Source: Iodobacter fluviatilis (GTDB lineage: Bacteria > Pseudomonadota > Gammaproteobacteria > Burkholderiales > Chitinibacteraceae). From it: DNA of 64,000 nucleotides. This document shows, one piece after another, positions 1 to 9,701 of the stretch. The notes under the pieces are model-generated. The model worked only from the letters and a program-made list of their open reading frames with translations, ran no database searches and was not told the origin of the DNA. Each line of letters starts with the position of its first letter. Position 1 is the first letter of the stretch. The translations under genes and the position numbers were made by a program. Where the stretch lies: NCBI RefSeq assembly GCF_900451195.1, contig NZ_UGHR01000001.1, forward strand, positions 2,542,001 to 2,606,000. Reading direction: 5' to 3'.

Positions 1-92
1 GTGACCCGATTGATGCCATAGCTATCCTCACCCATGAGGGCTTCGCCGGAGAGTTTCAGCAAAATGCGTTTATATTTGGGTGCTTGGCTCAT
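1..92 (-). CDS. pyrH: UMP kinase, N-terminal fragment (partial)
   Basis: Only the first 30 codons lie in the window; the gene runs off the left edge. The protein begins [19 protein letters not shown], the characteristic N-terminus of bacterial UMP kinase, which phosphorylates UMP to UDP in pyrimidine nucleotide synthesis. The LKLSGEAL stretch is the first strand and glycine loop of the amino-acid-kinase fold. An AAGGAAG ribosome-binding site lies just upstream of the ATG. It sits downstream of rpsB and tsf on the same strand, the usual bacterial rpsB-tsf-pyrH order, which supports the call despite the short fragment. Confidence 0.9.
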   Translation of the reverse strand, partial: MSQAPKYKRILLKLSGEALMGEDSYGINRV

Positions 93-131
93 TTGAAGCT
101 TCCTTATCCATGGAGGGGCAAATTGTGGAAA

Positions 132-208
132 CGCCGCACGTTACCGTGCGGCGCATAAAGCAAATATCCAGTGCTCAGCCTGCCTGAAGATTGCTCTTTC
201 GGCAGGCT
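132..208 (-). terminator. Two hairpins between tsf and pyrH
   Basis: Two perfect inverted repeats fill this gap. One is a 9-bp stem (132-140 with 145-153) around a TTAC loop. The other is an 8-bp stem (177-184 with 201-208). Read on the minus strand, only the one nearer pyrH is followed by a weak TTT. They may be attenuating terminators or RNA-processing hairpins between tsf and pyrH; the lack of a strong T-run argues against full termination. Confidence 0.45.
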
Positions 209-225
209 AAGTTTAATACAAACAA

Positions 226-1101
226 TTAAATCTTTGCAGCAGCAGCCACTTCAGCAGCGTAATCAACCACTGCTTTTTCAATACCTTCACCTACAACAAA
301 CAGGTTGAATGCATTAACAGTTGCAGAGTTGGTTTTCAGCAATTGTTCGATTGTTACTTTGTCGTCCATTACAAATGATTGGCTCAACAAAACAACATCT
401 TTCAGGTACTTTTGTACAGTGCCTTCCACGATTTTTTCCAGCATTGCTTCTGGCTTGCCCGCTTCTTTAGCGCGCTCAGTCGCAACACGGCGTTCAGTTT
501 CGATCAAGTCAGCAGGTACGCCGCTTGCATCGAGGGACTTAGGCTTGGTCGCCGCAATATGCATCGCAATTTGCTTAGCCAATTGCTCGTCACCACCTAC
601 GATGTCCAGCAGTACGCCAATTTTGTTGCCGTGCAGGTAAGCTGCAATTTGGCCCGCTGTTTCAAAGCGTGCGAAACGACGCAATGTCACGTTTTCGCCC
701 AGCTTAGCTACAGCATCTTTACGGATTTCTTCAACTGTTTTACCGTTTACTACCACTTGCGCCAGTGCTTCAACGTCAGCAGGATTTGCATCCGCAACCG
801 CTTGTGCAGCCAGCTTAGCAAAAGCAATAAAGCCTTCGTCTTTAGCCAAGAAGTCTGTTTCACAGTTTACTTCAAGCACCGCGCCGATTTTTTTATCGTC
901 AGAGATAAATGCAGCGATAATCCCTTCAGCAGCAGTACGGCCAGCCAGCTTGGACGCTTTGTTGCCGGATTTGATTCGCATTACTTCTTCAGCTTTTTTG
1001 ATGTCGCCATCGGCTTCAACCAAAGCTTTTTTACATTCCATCATGCCAAGGCCAGTCAGCTCGCGCAGCTGGGCAACCATCTTCGCGGTAATTTCCGCCA
1101 T
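226..1101 (-). CDS. tsf: Translation elongation factor Ts
   Basis: EF-Ts is the guanine nucleotide exchange factor that reloads EF-Tu with GTP. The 291-residue product has the normal family length. The N-terminal UBA-like helices carry [11 protein letters not shown] (about residues 18-28). The core has the conserved NCETDFLA motif (about residues 79-86) and ends with dimerisation-type sequence. The ATG start has a GGAGAAAT site close upstream. It follows rpsB after a hairpin-plus-T signal and precedes pyrH, the standard order. Long open frames antisense to it are shadows. Confidence 0.98.
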   Translation of the reverse strand: MAEITAKMVAQLRELTGLGMMECKKALVEADGDIKKAEEVMRIKSGNKASKLAGRTAAEGIIAAFISDDKKIGAVLEVNCETDFLAKDEGFIAFAKLAAQAVADANPADVEALAQVVVNGKTVEEIRKDAVAKLGENVTLRRFARFETAGQIAAYLHGNKIGVLLDIVGGDEQLAKQIAMHIAATKPKSLDASGVPADLIETERRVATERAKEAGKPEAMLEKIVEGTVQKYLKDVVLLSQSFVMDDKVTIEQLLKTNSATVNAFNLFVVGEGIEKAVVDYAAEVAAAAKI

Positions 1102-1204
1102 GATTATTTCTCCTGAATCTGGGTAAGGAGTAGAGCATCGCTTATCTGGGCACTTTTAAAAGTGAAACGCCAGAAAGGTGCAGGGCTACTTATCTGTTAT
1201 TTAC

Positions 1205-1230
1205 AAAAAAGGGGCGAAACGCCCCTTTTT
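1205..1230 (-). terminator. Terminator or attenuator between rpsB and tsf
   Basis: A perfect GGGGCG/CGCCCC stem (1211-1216 with 1220-1225) with an AAA loop has A6 on one side and T5 on the other, so it reads as an intrinsic terminator on either strand. On the coding minus strand it lies about 20 bases after the rpsB stop. An attenuator here would lower tsf output relative to rpsB, as described for this gene pair in other bacteria. Confidence 0.75.
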
Positions 1231-1250
1231 CGCATATTAACTTTACGATA

Positions 1251-1973
1251 TTACTGTGCAGCGGCTACAGCAGCTGCTTCGACAAGTTCTTGTGCTGATT
1301 GGTTTTTACCTTCAAGCACGGCGTCAGCCATACCTTGAGCGTACAAACGAATTGCGCGGCTTGAATCATCGTTACCAGGGATAACGAAATCAATACCTTC
1401 TGGGTTGTTGTTGGTATCAACTACACCGATAACTGGGATACCCAGTTTCTTAGCTTCAACCAAAGTACCCTTTTGGTAACCAGTGTCGATCACGAAAATC
1501 GCGTCTGGCAGACCCTTCATATCCTTGATACCGCCTAGGCTACGATTGAGTTTTTCAACTTCACGATTCATGTCCAGCAATTCTTTCTTACCGTAGCCGC
1601 TGTTTTCATTAGCAACGATAACTTGTAACTCTTCCAGACGTTTGATCGACTGCTTAACTGTTTTGTAGTTAGTCAGCATACCGCCTAACCAGCGGTGATC
1701 AACGAAAGGCATGCCGCAACGCGCTGCTTCTTCAGCAACGATTTCACGAGCTTGGCGCTTAGTACCTACGAACAGAACAGTACCTTTGTTTGCAGCAATA
1801 CGACGAGCGTATTTAACAGCTTCTTCAAACAATGGCAGTGTTTTTTCGAGGTTGATAATATGAATCTTGTTACGTGCGCCAAAAATATATTGACCCATTT
1901 TTGGGTGCCAGTAACGAGTTTGGTGACCGAAGTGGACACCGGCTTCAAGCATATCGCGCATGCTAACGGACAT
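1251..1973 (-). CDS. rpsB: 30S ribosomal protein S2
   Basis: S2 binds at the head-body junction of the 30S subunit. The 240-residue product starts [19 protein letters not shown] and contains [17 protein letters not shown] and the conserved late [24 protein letters not shown] segment (cited here only by its first residues and position, about 183-205). The length matches the family. A TTGGAG site precedes the ATG. A recognisable sigma-70 promoter lies about 125 bases upstream, giving a leader of roughly 118 nt with a hairpin, as expected for an autoregulated ribosomal protein gene. Confidence 0.98.
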   Translation of the reverse strand: MSVSMRDMLEAGVHFGHQTRYWHPKMGQYIFGARNKIHIINLEKTLPLFEEAVKYARRIAANKGTVLFVGTKRQAREIVAEEAARCGMPFVDHRWLGGMLTNYKTVKQSIKRLEELQVIVANENSGYGKKELLDMNREVEKLNRSLGGIKDMKGLPDAIFVIDTGYQKGTLVEAKKLGIPVIGVVDTNNNPEGIDFVIPGNDDSSRAIRLYAQGMADAVLEGKNQSAQELVEAAAVAAAQ

Positions 1974-3436
<1,463 letters not shown>

Positions 3437-3458
3437 TAACAGACCTAGGATGACCCAA

Positions 3459-3479
3459 GGGGCGCTCAGCGCCCCTTTT
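3459..3479 (+). terminator. Terminator of trxB
   Basis: A perfect 7-bp GGGGCGC/GCGCCCC stem (3459-3465 with 3469-3475) with a TCA loop is followed by TTTT, directly after the trxB stop codon. Confidence 0.85.
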
Positions 3480-3492
3480 GCATTGGATTAAC

Positions 3493-4104
3493 ATGGATAA
3501 CCCCAAGCTGCGACAGCTTAGAAAAGCTTTGCGCGCCAAGCCGCAGATTGCTGCAAAACCCAAAAGTAAACCCCTAGAAACACTGGATGATCACACCCTG
3601 TTTATGCGCTCGGTACAGGGCGTTACGCCGCTTAAAAACAAGCAATACCAACACCCCAAACCAGAAGTCAGCCCTTGGCCGCGCAAACAACACGCCGAGC
3701 ATCTCAGCCCGCTGGATGATATGACCGATTTTTGGCCATGGGATGAGCTATCACCGGGCGAAGAGCTACTCTACAGCAAGCCAGGCCAGAAACTCGACAC
3801 GCTGAAGCGCCTAAGGAAAGGCCAGTGGCCAACCAGCGGGCATCTGGATTTGCATGGTTTAAGCAGCGACGAAGCCAGAATCAGTGTGACCCATTTCTTA
3901 CAAAGCGCCAATGCAGCAGGCCTGCGCTGTGTACGCATCGTCCATGGCAAGGGCATGGGCTCCAAAAACGGCGAGCCCATTCTGAAGCAAAAGCTTAAAA
4001 ACTGGCTGGCACAAAGAGATGAAGTCCTCGCCTTTTGCCAAGCCCCGCAGCATGAAGGCGGCGGCGGCGCCGTTTTGGTTTTAATTCGGACCCGCAGAGA
4101 ATAA
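3493..4104 (+). CDS. Smr-domain (MutS2 C-terminal-like) protein
   Basis: A 203-residue protein with a basic N-terminus and a C-terminal Smr domain. The domain shows LDLHGL (about residues 117-122) and VHGKGMGS (about 154-161), the two signature motifs of Smr nucleases and nucleic-acid-binding proteins, and ends with the family-typical GGGGAVLVLIRT. Stand-alone proteobacterial members (YdaL/SmrA type) are DNA-nicking or ribosome-rescue endonucleases; which applies here cannot be told from sequence. The ATG at 3493 is preferred: the frame also opens at a TTG at 3478, but that lies inside the trxB terminator. Confidence 0.85.
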   Translation: MDNPKLRQLRKALRAKPQIAAKPKSKPLETLDDHTLFMRSVQGVTPLKNKQYQHPKPEVSPWPRKQHAEHLSPLDDMTDFWPWDELSPGEELLYSKPGQKLDTLKRLRKGQWPTSGHLDLHGLSSDEARISVTHFLQSANAAGLRCVRIVHGKGMGSKNGEPILKQKLKNWLAQRDEVLAFCQAPQHEGGGGAVLVLIRTRRE

Positions 4105-4136
4105 GGGGCGCTTACAAATTCTATACAGCGCAGCGT

Positions 4137-4166
4137 TTCACGCATTCATGCGGCTTAATGTACAAT
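4137..4166 (+). promoter_or_regulatory. Candidate sigma-70 promoter of the Ara4N operon
   Basis: TTCACG (4137-4142, 4/6) and TACAAT (4161-4166, 5/6) are separated by 18 bases, about 30 bases upstream of the arnT start. No clear PmrA-type direct repeat was recognised upstream, so inducibility by a PmrA-like regulator cannot be read from the sequence. Confidence 0.5.
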
Positions 4167-4195
4167 GCCGCACCGCTCAATCCCAATGAACCTAC

Positions 4196-5833
4196 ATGAA
4201 TAGTCTGATTAATCGCCCTGCCGCTAAGTGGCTGGTGCTTCTGCTTTTGGCCGTCCTCTGGTTTGGCACGCTTGGCTACCGCAAACTCATTACGCCCGAC
4301 GAAGGCCGCTATGCAGAAATTGCTCGCGAAATGGTTACAACGGGCGACTGGAATACGCCGCGCCTTAACGGCATTAAATACTTCGAAAAACCCGCTTTGC
4401 AATACTGGGCCACAGCGGCCAGCTTTGAAGTACTGGGCGAATCAGATTTTGCAGCGAGGCTATGGCCCGCGCTGACCGGTTTTTTGGGGCTACTGGCGGT
4501 ATTTTTTACCAGCCGTAAGCTCTGGGGCGAGGCCACCGCTTGGCTTGCTGGCGGCATTTTAGCCAGTAGTGCTTGGTGGATTGGTAACGGCCATTTTTTA
4601 ACGCTCGATATGGGCGTGAGCGCCTTTCTGACATTCAGCCTCTGTGGTTTTTTGTTGGCGCAAAGAGATGGTGCCAGCGCCAAAGAAAACCGCAATGGTA
4701 TGCTCGTGGCTTGGGCTGCGATTGGCCTTGCCGTTTTATCTAAAGGCCTGATCGGGCTGGTGCTGCCGGGCATTGCGATTGTGGCGTACTCCATCATTTG
4801 CCGTGATCTTAAGCTATGGGGCAAACTCCACTTATTTAAAGGCTTGGCGCTGGCCCTGCTGATTACTGCACCTTGGTTTATTGCAGTATCCAAAACCAAT
4901 CCGGAATTCGCACATTTCTTTTTTATTCATGAACACTTCGAGCGTTTTACCAGCACTGAGCATCGCCGCGAAGGCCCGCTTTGGTATTTCTTCCCGATTC
5001 TAGCCGTCGGTTTACTGCCGTGGACCAGTCTGTTGCCGCAAGCCTTAAAAAAGAGCTGGGTCAGCAGTGAGCAATTTAAAACCAACCGTTTTCTATTGAT
5101 CTGGTCGGTATTTATTTTTGCCTTTTTCTCTAAATCAGGCTCCAAACTCCCTTCTTATATCCTGCCGATTTTCCCTGCGCTGGCCATGCTGATGGCGCAA
5201 ACGCTAATGGATATCAGTGGCAAAACGCTGCGCTGGCATTTTGTATGGATTGCCGCGCCAGGCTTGGTGCTGATCGGCGCTTACCCCTATGTCAGCACGA
5301 TGGTAAGTGAGAGCACGCCACAAATTTATAACGCAGCCTATGCGGCCTGGCTGGTAGCAGCAGGCTTGGTTTTAGCAGGCGGAGCCATCGCCAGCTTTAT
5401 CCTCGCTGGCAAAGGCAAAAAAGAAGCGGCGATCGCCACCATGGCGCTGGCAGGATTAGTGGGCGGGCAATTGCCCATGGTTGGGCACGAGTCTTACGCT
5501 TATACGAACTCCAGCTACCATTTGGTTGAAGCCATCAAGCCGCAGCTCACGCCGCAAAGTACACTCTATGCAGTACGTTATTACGATCAGTCTCTGCCCT
5601 TCTATTTAAAGCGCACCCTGCAATTTGTTGAATATATTGATGAATTTGAAATGGGCCAGAAATCAGAGCCAGATAAACGCATTTCACTGGATGATTTTAT
5701 CGCCCGCTGGAATAGTGATATTCAGCCTGTCGCTATTTTGCAAACAGATACTTTTAATGAATTACAAACACGCGGCCTGAAAATGAAAACCATCGCCAAA
5801 GATGCACGCAGATTAGTGATTGCCAAACCATGA
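4196..5833 (+). CDS. arnT: Undecaprenyl-phosphate Ara4N: lipid A aminoarabinose transferase
   Basis: ArnT is a GT-C fold integral-membrane glycosyltransferase that moves aminoarabinose from undecaprenyl phosphate to lipid A on the periplasmic face, lowering negative charge and giving polymyxin resistance. The 545-residue protein has an N-terminal membrane segment followed by TPDEGRYAEIAREM (about residues 33-46, acidic catalytic loop typical of GT39/GT83), then about ten more hydrophobic segments and a soluble C-terminal domain from about residue 440. The stop overlaps the next ATG (ATGA), and the following genes encode the rest of the Ara4N pathway, which separates it from generic PMT-type mannosyltransferases. 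Confidence 0.88.
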   Translation: MNSLINRPAAKWLVLLLLAVLWFGTLGYRKLITPDEGRYAEIAREMVTTGDWNTPRLNGIKYFEKPALQYWATAASFEVLGESDFAARLWPALTGFLGLLAVFFTSRKLWGEATAWLAGGILASSAWWIGNGHFLTLDMGVSAFLTFSLCGFLLAQRDGASAKENRNGMLVAWAAIGLAVLSKGLIGLVLPGIAIVAYSIICRDLKLWGKLHLFKGLALALLITAPWFIAVSKTNPEFAHFFFIHEHFERFTSTEHRREGPLWYFFPILAVGLLPWTSLLPQALKKSWVSSEQFKTNRFLLIWSVFIFAFFSKSGSKLPSYILPIFPALAMLMAQTLMDISGKTLRWHFVWIAAPGLVLIGAYPYVSTMVSESTPQIYNAAYAAWLVAAGLVLAGGAIASFILAGKGKKEAAIATMALAGLVGGQLPMVGHESYAYTNSSYHLVEAIKPQLTPQSTLYAVRYYDQSLPFYLKRTLQFVEYIDEFEMGQKSEPDKRISLDDFIARWNSDIQPVAILQTDTFNELQTRGLKMKTIAKDARRLVIAKP

Positions 5834-6201
5834 AAGCACTTGAATTTGGATTGATTTTATTTGGCGTATTGCTTAATGCAGGTGCTCAGCTTTTATTAAA
5901 AGCGGGCACCCGTACCATTGGGCAATTCGATTTCTCCATGGCTAATGCATGGCCAATCGGGCTAAAAGTCGCCAGCAACCCACATATTATTGGCGGGCTC
6001 TCCTGCTATGTAATCAGCGTGGTGGTATGGATTTTGGCGCTGTCCCGTGTAGAGGTCAGCATTGCCTACCCTATGCTATCCATAGGTTACGTTGTGAATG
6101 CAGGCTTGGCATGGTGGTTATTTGGTGAGGCGGTCACGCCCATGCGCCTTGTTGGCATCGGCATTATTATGCTGGGCGTCTTATTGGTCGCAAAAAGCTG
6201 A
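5830..6201 (+). CDS. Small EamA/SMR-type membrane protein, ArnE/ArnF-like flippase subunit
   Basis: A 123-residue protein with four predicted membrane segments and the EamA half-repeat signature (start GVLLNAGAQLLLKAG, end GIIMLGVLLV). In enterobacteria ArnE and ArnF form a heterodimer proposed to flip Ara4N-undecaprenyl phosphate to the periplasm. Here a single subunit overlaps arnT by four bases and is followed by the other arn genes, so a homodimer or an unlinked partner is implied. ArnE versus ArnF cannot be decided by eye, so no symbol is given. Confidence 0.8.
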   Translation: MKALEFGLILFGVLLNAGAQLLLKAGTRTIGQFDFSMANAWPIGLKVASNPHIIGGLSCYVISVVVWILALSRVEVSIAYPMLSIGYVVNAGLAWWLFGEAVTPMRLVGIGIIMLGVLLVAKS

Positions 6202-6557
6202 TGTCAAGGATGGCCTTTGAAAGACTGGCATGGGCCTATGTGGCTTTTATATGGGTGATGTCTTTGATTCCGCTCACCATGCCCGCCATGCCAAACAGCG
6301 ATAAAATTGGTCATTTTCTGGCCTATGGCTTGCTTGCACTTTGGTTTGGCCTTGCCCGCCAGAGAAAGCTGCCCCATATCTGGCTACTGGCCAGCTTAAT
6401 GGGCATAGCCATCGAATTTGCACAGGCGCTTACGCCTTACCGCAGTTTTGATACGCACGATATGCTGGCGAATGCGGCAGGTGCACTGATTGGCACCGGC
6501 ATCGCCGCGATCTTGCTTCAATTTCTGCCACACACTTTAAAAACGGATCATTCATGA
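6201..6557 (+). CDS. VanZ-family membrane protein
   Basis: A 118-residue protein with about three to four hydrophobic segments and the VanZ-like pattern SDKIGHFLAYGLLALWF (about residues 33-49), then IEFAQALTPYRSFDTHDMLANAAGALIG (positions about 75-102; key residues are the E-F-x-Q and the late D-x-x-x-N). VanZ gives low-level teicoplanin resistance in enterococci by an unknown mechanism; Gram-negative relatives are uncharacterised. It shares one base with the preceding stop (TGATG), and its own stop overlaps the next ATG, so it is firmly inside the Ara4N operon. A role in modifying or trafficking the lipid carrier is only inference. Confidence 0.8.
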   Translation: MSRMAFERLAWAYVAFIWVMSLIPLTMPAMPNSDKIGHFLAYGLLALWFGLARQRKLPHIWLLASLMGIAIEFAQALTPYRSFDTHDMLANAAGALIGTGIAAILLQFLPHTLKTDHS

Positions 6558-7681
6558 GCGAATTTCTCCCCTTTACCCGCCCAAGCATTGACGAAGAAAC
6601 AATTAATGATGTGGCCAATGTATTGCGTTCGGGCTGGATTACCAGCGGCCCTAAAGTCAAAGCCTTTGAAGCCGCACTATCTGCCTATTTTGGCGGCCGC
6701 CCTGTTCGCGTGGTGAATTCTGCAACCGGCGGGCAAGAAATCGCCCTGCGTTTAATTGATCTACAGCCCGGTGATGAAGTTATCACCACGCCCATGACCT
6801 GGGTATCCACCACCAATGTCATTTTAAATACTGGCGGCAAGCTGGTGCTGGTGGATGTCGATCCGCTTACACGTAATATTGATCTGGATTTAGTTGAAGC
6901 CGCGATTACCCCACGCACCAAGGCCATTATCCCTATTGATTTGGCCGGCTTGCCGGTTGATCGCGATCGCCTTTACGCCATTGCCAATAAACACGGCCTG
7001 CGCGTGATTGAAGACGCAGCCCAAGCACAGGGCGCAACATGGAATGGCAAAAAAGTCGGCAGTTTTGGCGATCTGTGTTCGATTTCTTTTCACGCCAATA
7101 AAAACATGACCACCACCGAAGGTGGCGCGCTGGTGATGAATAATGAAGCCGAAGCGGCGCTGTTTGAAAAATGGCGCTTACAAGGCGTCACGCGCTTCCC
7201 CGATGGCAGCATGGATGTAGATTTACCCGGTGGTAAATTCAATATGACTGATGTAGCTGCAGCCATTGGCCTTGGGCAACTCAAGCAGCTCGACGGCTTT
7301 AATGCCAAACGAAATGAGCTTGCGCAAGCTTATTTTGATTTGCTGGATACTGATTTAGGCTTAGAATTGCCGCCCGCTGATTTTACAAACAGCAATTGGC
7401 ATATGTTTCAGCCGCTCTTACCGCTGGCAAAAATGAAAATCAGCCGCGGCGAGTTTATCGCGCAGATGAAAGAAAGAGGCATCGGGATTGGCGTGCATTA
7501 CCCGGTGCTGCATTTATTTACTTATTATCGTAATCTGGGTTACACAGAAGGCATGTATCCGCATGCGGAGCATATTGGTGGCAGCACGATTACCCTGCCA
7601 CTCTTCCCTGCGATGGAAGTAACAGATGTAGAGCGCGTTTGCATTGCTTTGCGTGAAGTACTCTCCGCCAGCTTTAAGTAA
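6554..7681 (+). CDS. arnB: UDP-Ara4O aminotransferase (ArnB)
   Basis: A PLP-dependent DegT/DnrJ/EryC1 aminotransferase that converts UDP-4-keto-arabinose to UDP-Ara4N with glutamate. The 375-residue length fits ArnB. It begins MSEFLPFTRPSIDEETINDV, a start close to ArnB proteins, and carries the PLP lysine in SFHANKNMTTTEGG (about residues 178-191) with VIEDAAQAQGA (about 154-164) before it. The product is soluble and cytoplasmic. The ATG overlaps the VanZ stop. Other DegT enzymes act in LPS sugar pathways, but the start sequence and arn context favour ArnB. Confidence 0.92.
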   Translation: MSEFLPFTRPSIDEETINDVANVLRSGWITSGPKVKAFEAALSAYFGGRPVRVVNSATGGQEIALRLIDLQPGDEVITTPMTWVSTTNVILNTGGKLVLVDVDPLTRNIDLDLVEAAITPRTKAIIPIDLAGLPVDRDRLYAIANKHGLRVIEDAAQAQGATWNGKKVGSFGDLCSISFHANKNMTTTEGGALVMNNEAEAALFEKWRLQGVTRFPDGSMDVDLPGGKFNMTDVAAAIGLGQLKQLDGFNAKRNELAQAYFDLLDTDLGLELPPADFTNSNWHMFQPLLPLAKMKISRGEFIAQMKERGIGIGVHYPVLHLFTYYRNLGYTEGMYPHAEHIGGSTITLPLFPAMEVTDVERVCIALREVLSASFK

Positions 7682-7790
7682 GATCACATCTAAAGCCGCT
7701 GGATTAAGCAGTGACTTGCAAGTAAGTATTGCCATTCGCAGAGCGGATTTTACCCGCCTTGCGTGTCAGGTTTTAAAAAAAGAGAGTTCA

Positions 7791-8750
7791 ATGAAGCCCA
7801 TCGTTTCTGTTGTCGTACCGGTTTATAACGAAGAAGACGGCCTGCAAGCCCTTTTCGATCGCCTCTATCCCGCGCTCGATGCACTTAATACCCCGTATGA
7901 AATTTTGTTTATTAACGACGGCAGCCGTGATCGCTCGGCAGGCTTATTAAGCGCACAGTACGAAAAACGCCCAGATGTCACACGGGTGATTTTATTCAAC
8001 GGCAACTTTGGTCAGCATCGCGCCATTCTGGCAGGATTTGAGCACTCAAAAGGCTCACGCATTGTGACGCTTGATGCAGACTTACAAAATCCGCCTGAAG
8101 ATATCGCCACACTCTTGGCTGAAATGGATAAGGGCCACGATTATGTGGGCTCGATCCGTCGTCAGCGCAATGATAGCTGGTGGCGGCATGTAGCCAGCCG
8201 CAGCATGAATAATCTGCGTGAAAAGCTCACCAAAATCAAAATGACCGATCAAGGCTGCATGCTGCGCGCCTATAGCCGCCGCATTATCGACACCATTAAT
8301 CAGTGTCAGGAAATGCATACTTTTATCCCCGCGCTGGCTTATTCTTTTTCACAAAATCCAACCGAAGTTGTGGTGGGCCATGAAGAGCGCTTTGCAGGCG
8401 AATCTAAGTATTCGCTCTATAGCCTGATTCGCCTTAATTTTGACTTAATGACTGGGTTTTCGATTCTGCCCCTGCAATTATTTTCCATGCTGGGGATTTT
8501 TGTCTCATTAGGCTCAGGCGCTTTATTCTTATTGCTGGTCCTGCGCCGTATCTTTATGGGGCCGGAAGTCGGCGGGCTATTTACCTTATTCGCCATCGTC
8601 TTCTTCTTAATTGGCATTGCGTTGTTTGGTATTGGCCTCTTAGGCGAATATATCGGCCGTATTTATCATGAAGTACGCCAACGCCCGCGCTATTTAATTG
8701 CCAGCATTTTACAATCCGACCCGGATCAGCATAAAAAGGATGGAGCGTGA
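7791..8750 (+). CDS. arnC: Undecaprenyl-phosphate 4-deoxy-4-formamido-L-arabinose transferase
   Basis: ArnC transfers Ara4-formyl-N from UDP to undecaprenyl phosphate at the inner membrane. The 319-residue protein has a GT2 domain starting PIVSVVVPVYNEEDGLQ, the metal-binding DADLQNPPED (about residues 94-103) and two C-terminal membrane helices (about 230-300) ending before a basic tail, the ArnC/DPM topology. The ATG at 7791 has AGAGAG upstream; the open frame extends further upstream but without family resemblance. The gap of 109 bases after arnB is the largest in the operon. Confidence 0.92.
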   Translation: MKPIVSVVVPVYNEEDGLQALFDRLYPALDALNTPYEILFINDGSRDRSAGLLSAQYEKRPDVTRVILFNGNFGQHRAILAGFEHSKGSRIVTLDADLQNPPEDIATLLAEMDKGHDYVGSIRRQRNDSWWRHVASRSMNNLREKLTKIKMTDQGCMLRAYSRRIIDTINQCQEMHTFIPALAYSFSQNPTEVVVGHEERFAGESKYSLYSLIRLNFDLMTGFSILPLQLFSMLGIFVSLGSGALFLLLVLRRIFMGPEVGGLFTLFAIVFFLIGIALFGIGLLGEYIGRIYHEVRQRPRYLIASILQSDPDQHKKDGA

Positions 8751-9679
8751 AATCAGCCGTTGTTTTTGCCTACCATAATGTAGGCGTGCGCTGTATTAAA
8801 GCGCTATTGGCCGCGGGTATTGAGATCAGGCTGATTGTGACGCACGAAGACAATCCTAACGAGAACATCTGGTTTGGCTCGGTTGCACAATTAGCTGCTG
8901 ATTACGAAATCCCGTTTATTACGCCAGAAAACCCAAATACATCAGAAATTGAAGCGCAAATTGCTGCGCTGAATGTGGATTTTTTATTCTCGTTTTATTA
9001 TCGCAATATGCTGAAAGCGCCTTTATTAAGCGCAGCTACGCAGGGTGCATTTAATATGCATGGCTCCCTGCTGCCGCAATACCGTGGCCGTGTGCCGATT
9101 AACTGGGCCATTATTAAGGGTGAAACCGAAACGGGTGCCACCTTGCATGTCATGAATATCAAGCCGGATAATGGCCCGATTGTGGCTCAGCAAGCCGTGC
9201 CTATTTTTCCTGATGACACCGCTCAGGAAGTGTTTGAAAAAGTCACCGTAGCAGCCGAGCTTTGCTTAAGCGCGGCATTACCGCGATTAATTGCAGGAAA
9301 AACTGATTTTACGCAGCAAGACTTAAGCCAAGGCGCTTATTATGGCGGCCGTACAGCTAAAGATGGGCAGATAAACTGGCAACAAAGCGCTAAAGACATC
9401 CATAATTTGGTACGCGCTGTGACCGTACCTTATCCGGGTGCATTTAGTGACATCAATAACAAGCGCCTGATTATCTGGCGCACACGGCAAATATTCACAG
9501 CAGATACAACAGCCATCGAACCCATTACCCCGCTGATGTATGCTGACGGCAATAGAATTATCTTACTTTGTAGTGATGGTGCGGCACTTTTAGTACTGCA
9601 TGCAGAATTCGATGGGGAAACACTGAATGGCGGTAATTTTATTCGCCATTTTGGCGCATCCTCAATAGATTTACATTAA
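8747..9679 (+). CDS. UDP-Ara4N formyltransferase (ArnA N-terminal domain as separate protein)
   Basis: A 310-residue formyltransferase equivalent to the N-terminal half of enterobacterial ArnA, which uses 10-formyltetrahydrofolate to N-formylate UDP-Ara4N. The catalytic N-x-H and downstream D are visible in FNMHGSLLPQYRGR (about residues 100-113) and KPDNGPIV (about 138-145). It starts at a GTG overlapping the arnC stop. The NAD-dependent decarboxylase half is encoded by the next gene, so the ArnA fusion is split. Methionyl-tRNA formyltransferase is the other family relative, but context and similarity to ArnA favour the sugar enzyme. Confidence 0.88.
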   Translation: MKSAVVFAYHNVGVRCIKALLAAGIEIRLIVTHEDNPNENIWFGSVAQLAADYEIPFITPENPNTSEIEAQIAALNVDFLFSFYYRNMLKAPLLSAATQGAFNMHGSLLPQYRGRVPINWAIIKGETETGATLHVMNIKPDNGPIVAQQAVPIFPDDTAQEVFEKVTVAAELCLSAALPRLIAGKTDFTQQDLSQGAYYGGRTAKDGQINWQQSAKDIHNLVRAVTVPYPGAFSDINNKRLIIWRTRQIFTADTTAIEPITPLMYADGNRIILLCSDGAALLVLHAEFDGETLNGGNFIRHFGASSIDLH

Positions 9680-9701
9680 TTAGTACCTTCGGGAAAACAC
9701 A

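Noticed and set aside
379..1116. 245-codon plus-strand frame antisense to tsf
   Set aside because: tsf on the other strand is a certain gene. The antisense frame has Phe/Cys-rich composition and no ribosome-binding site.
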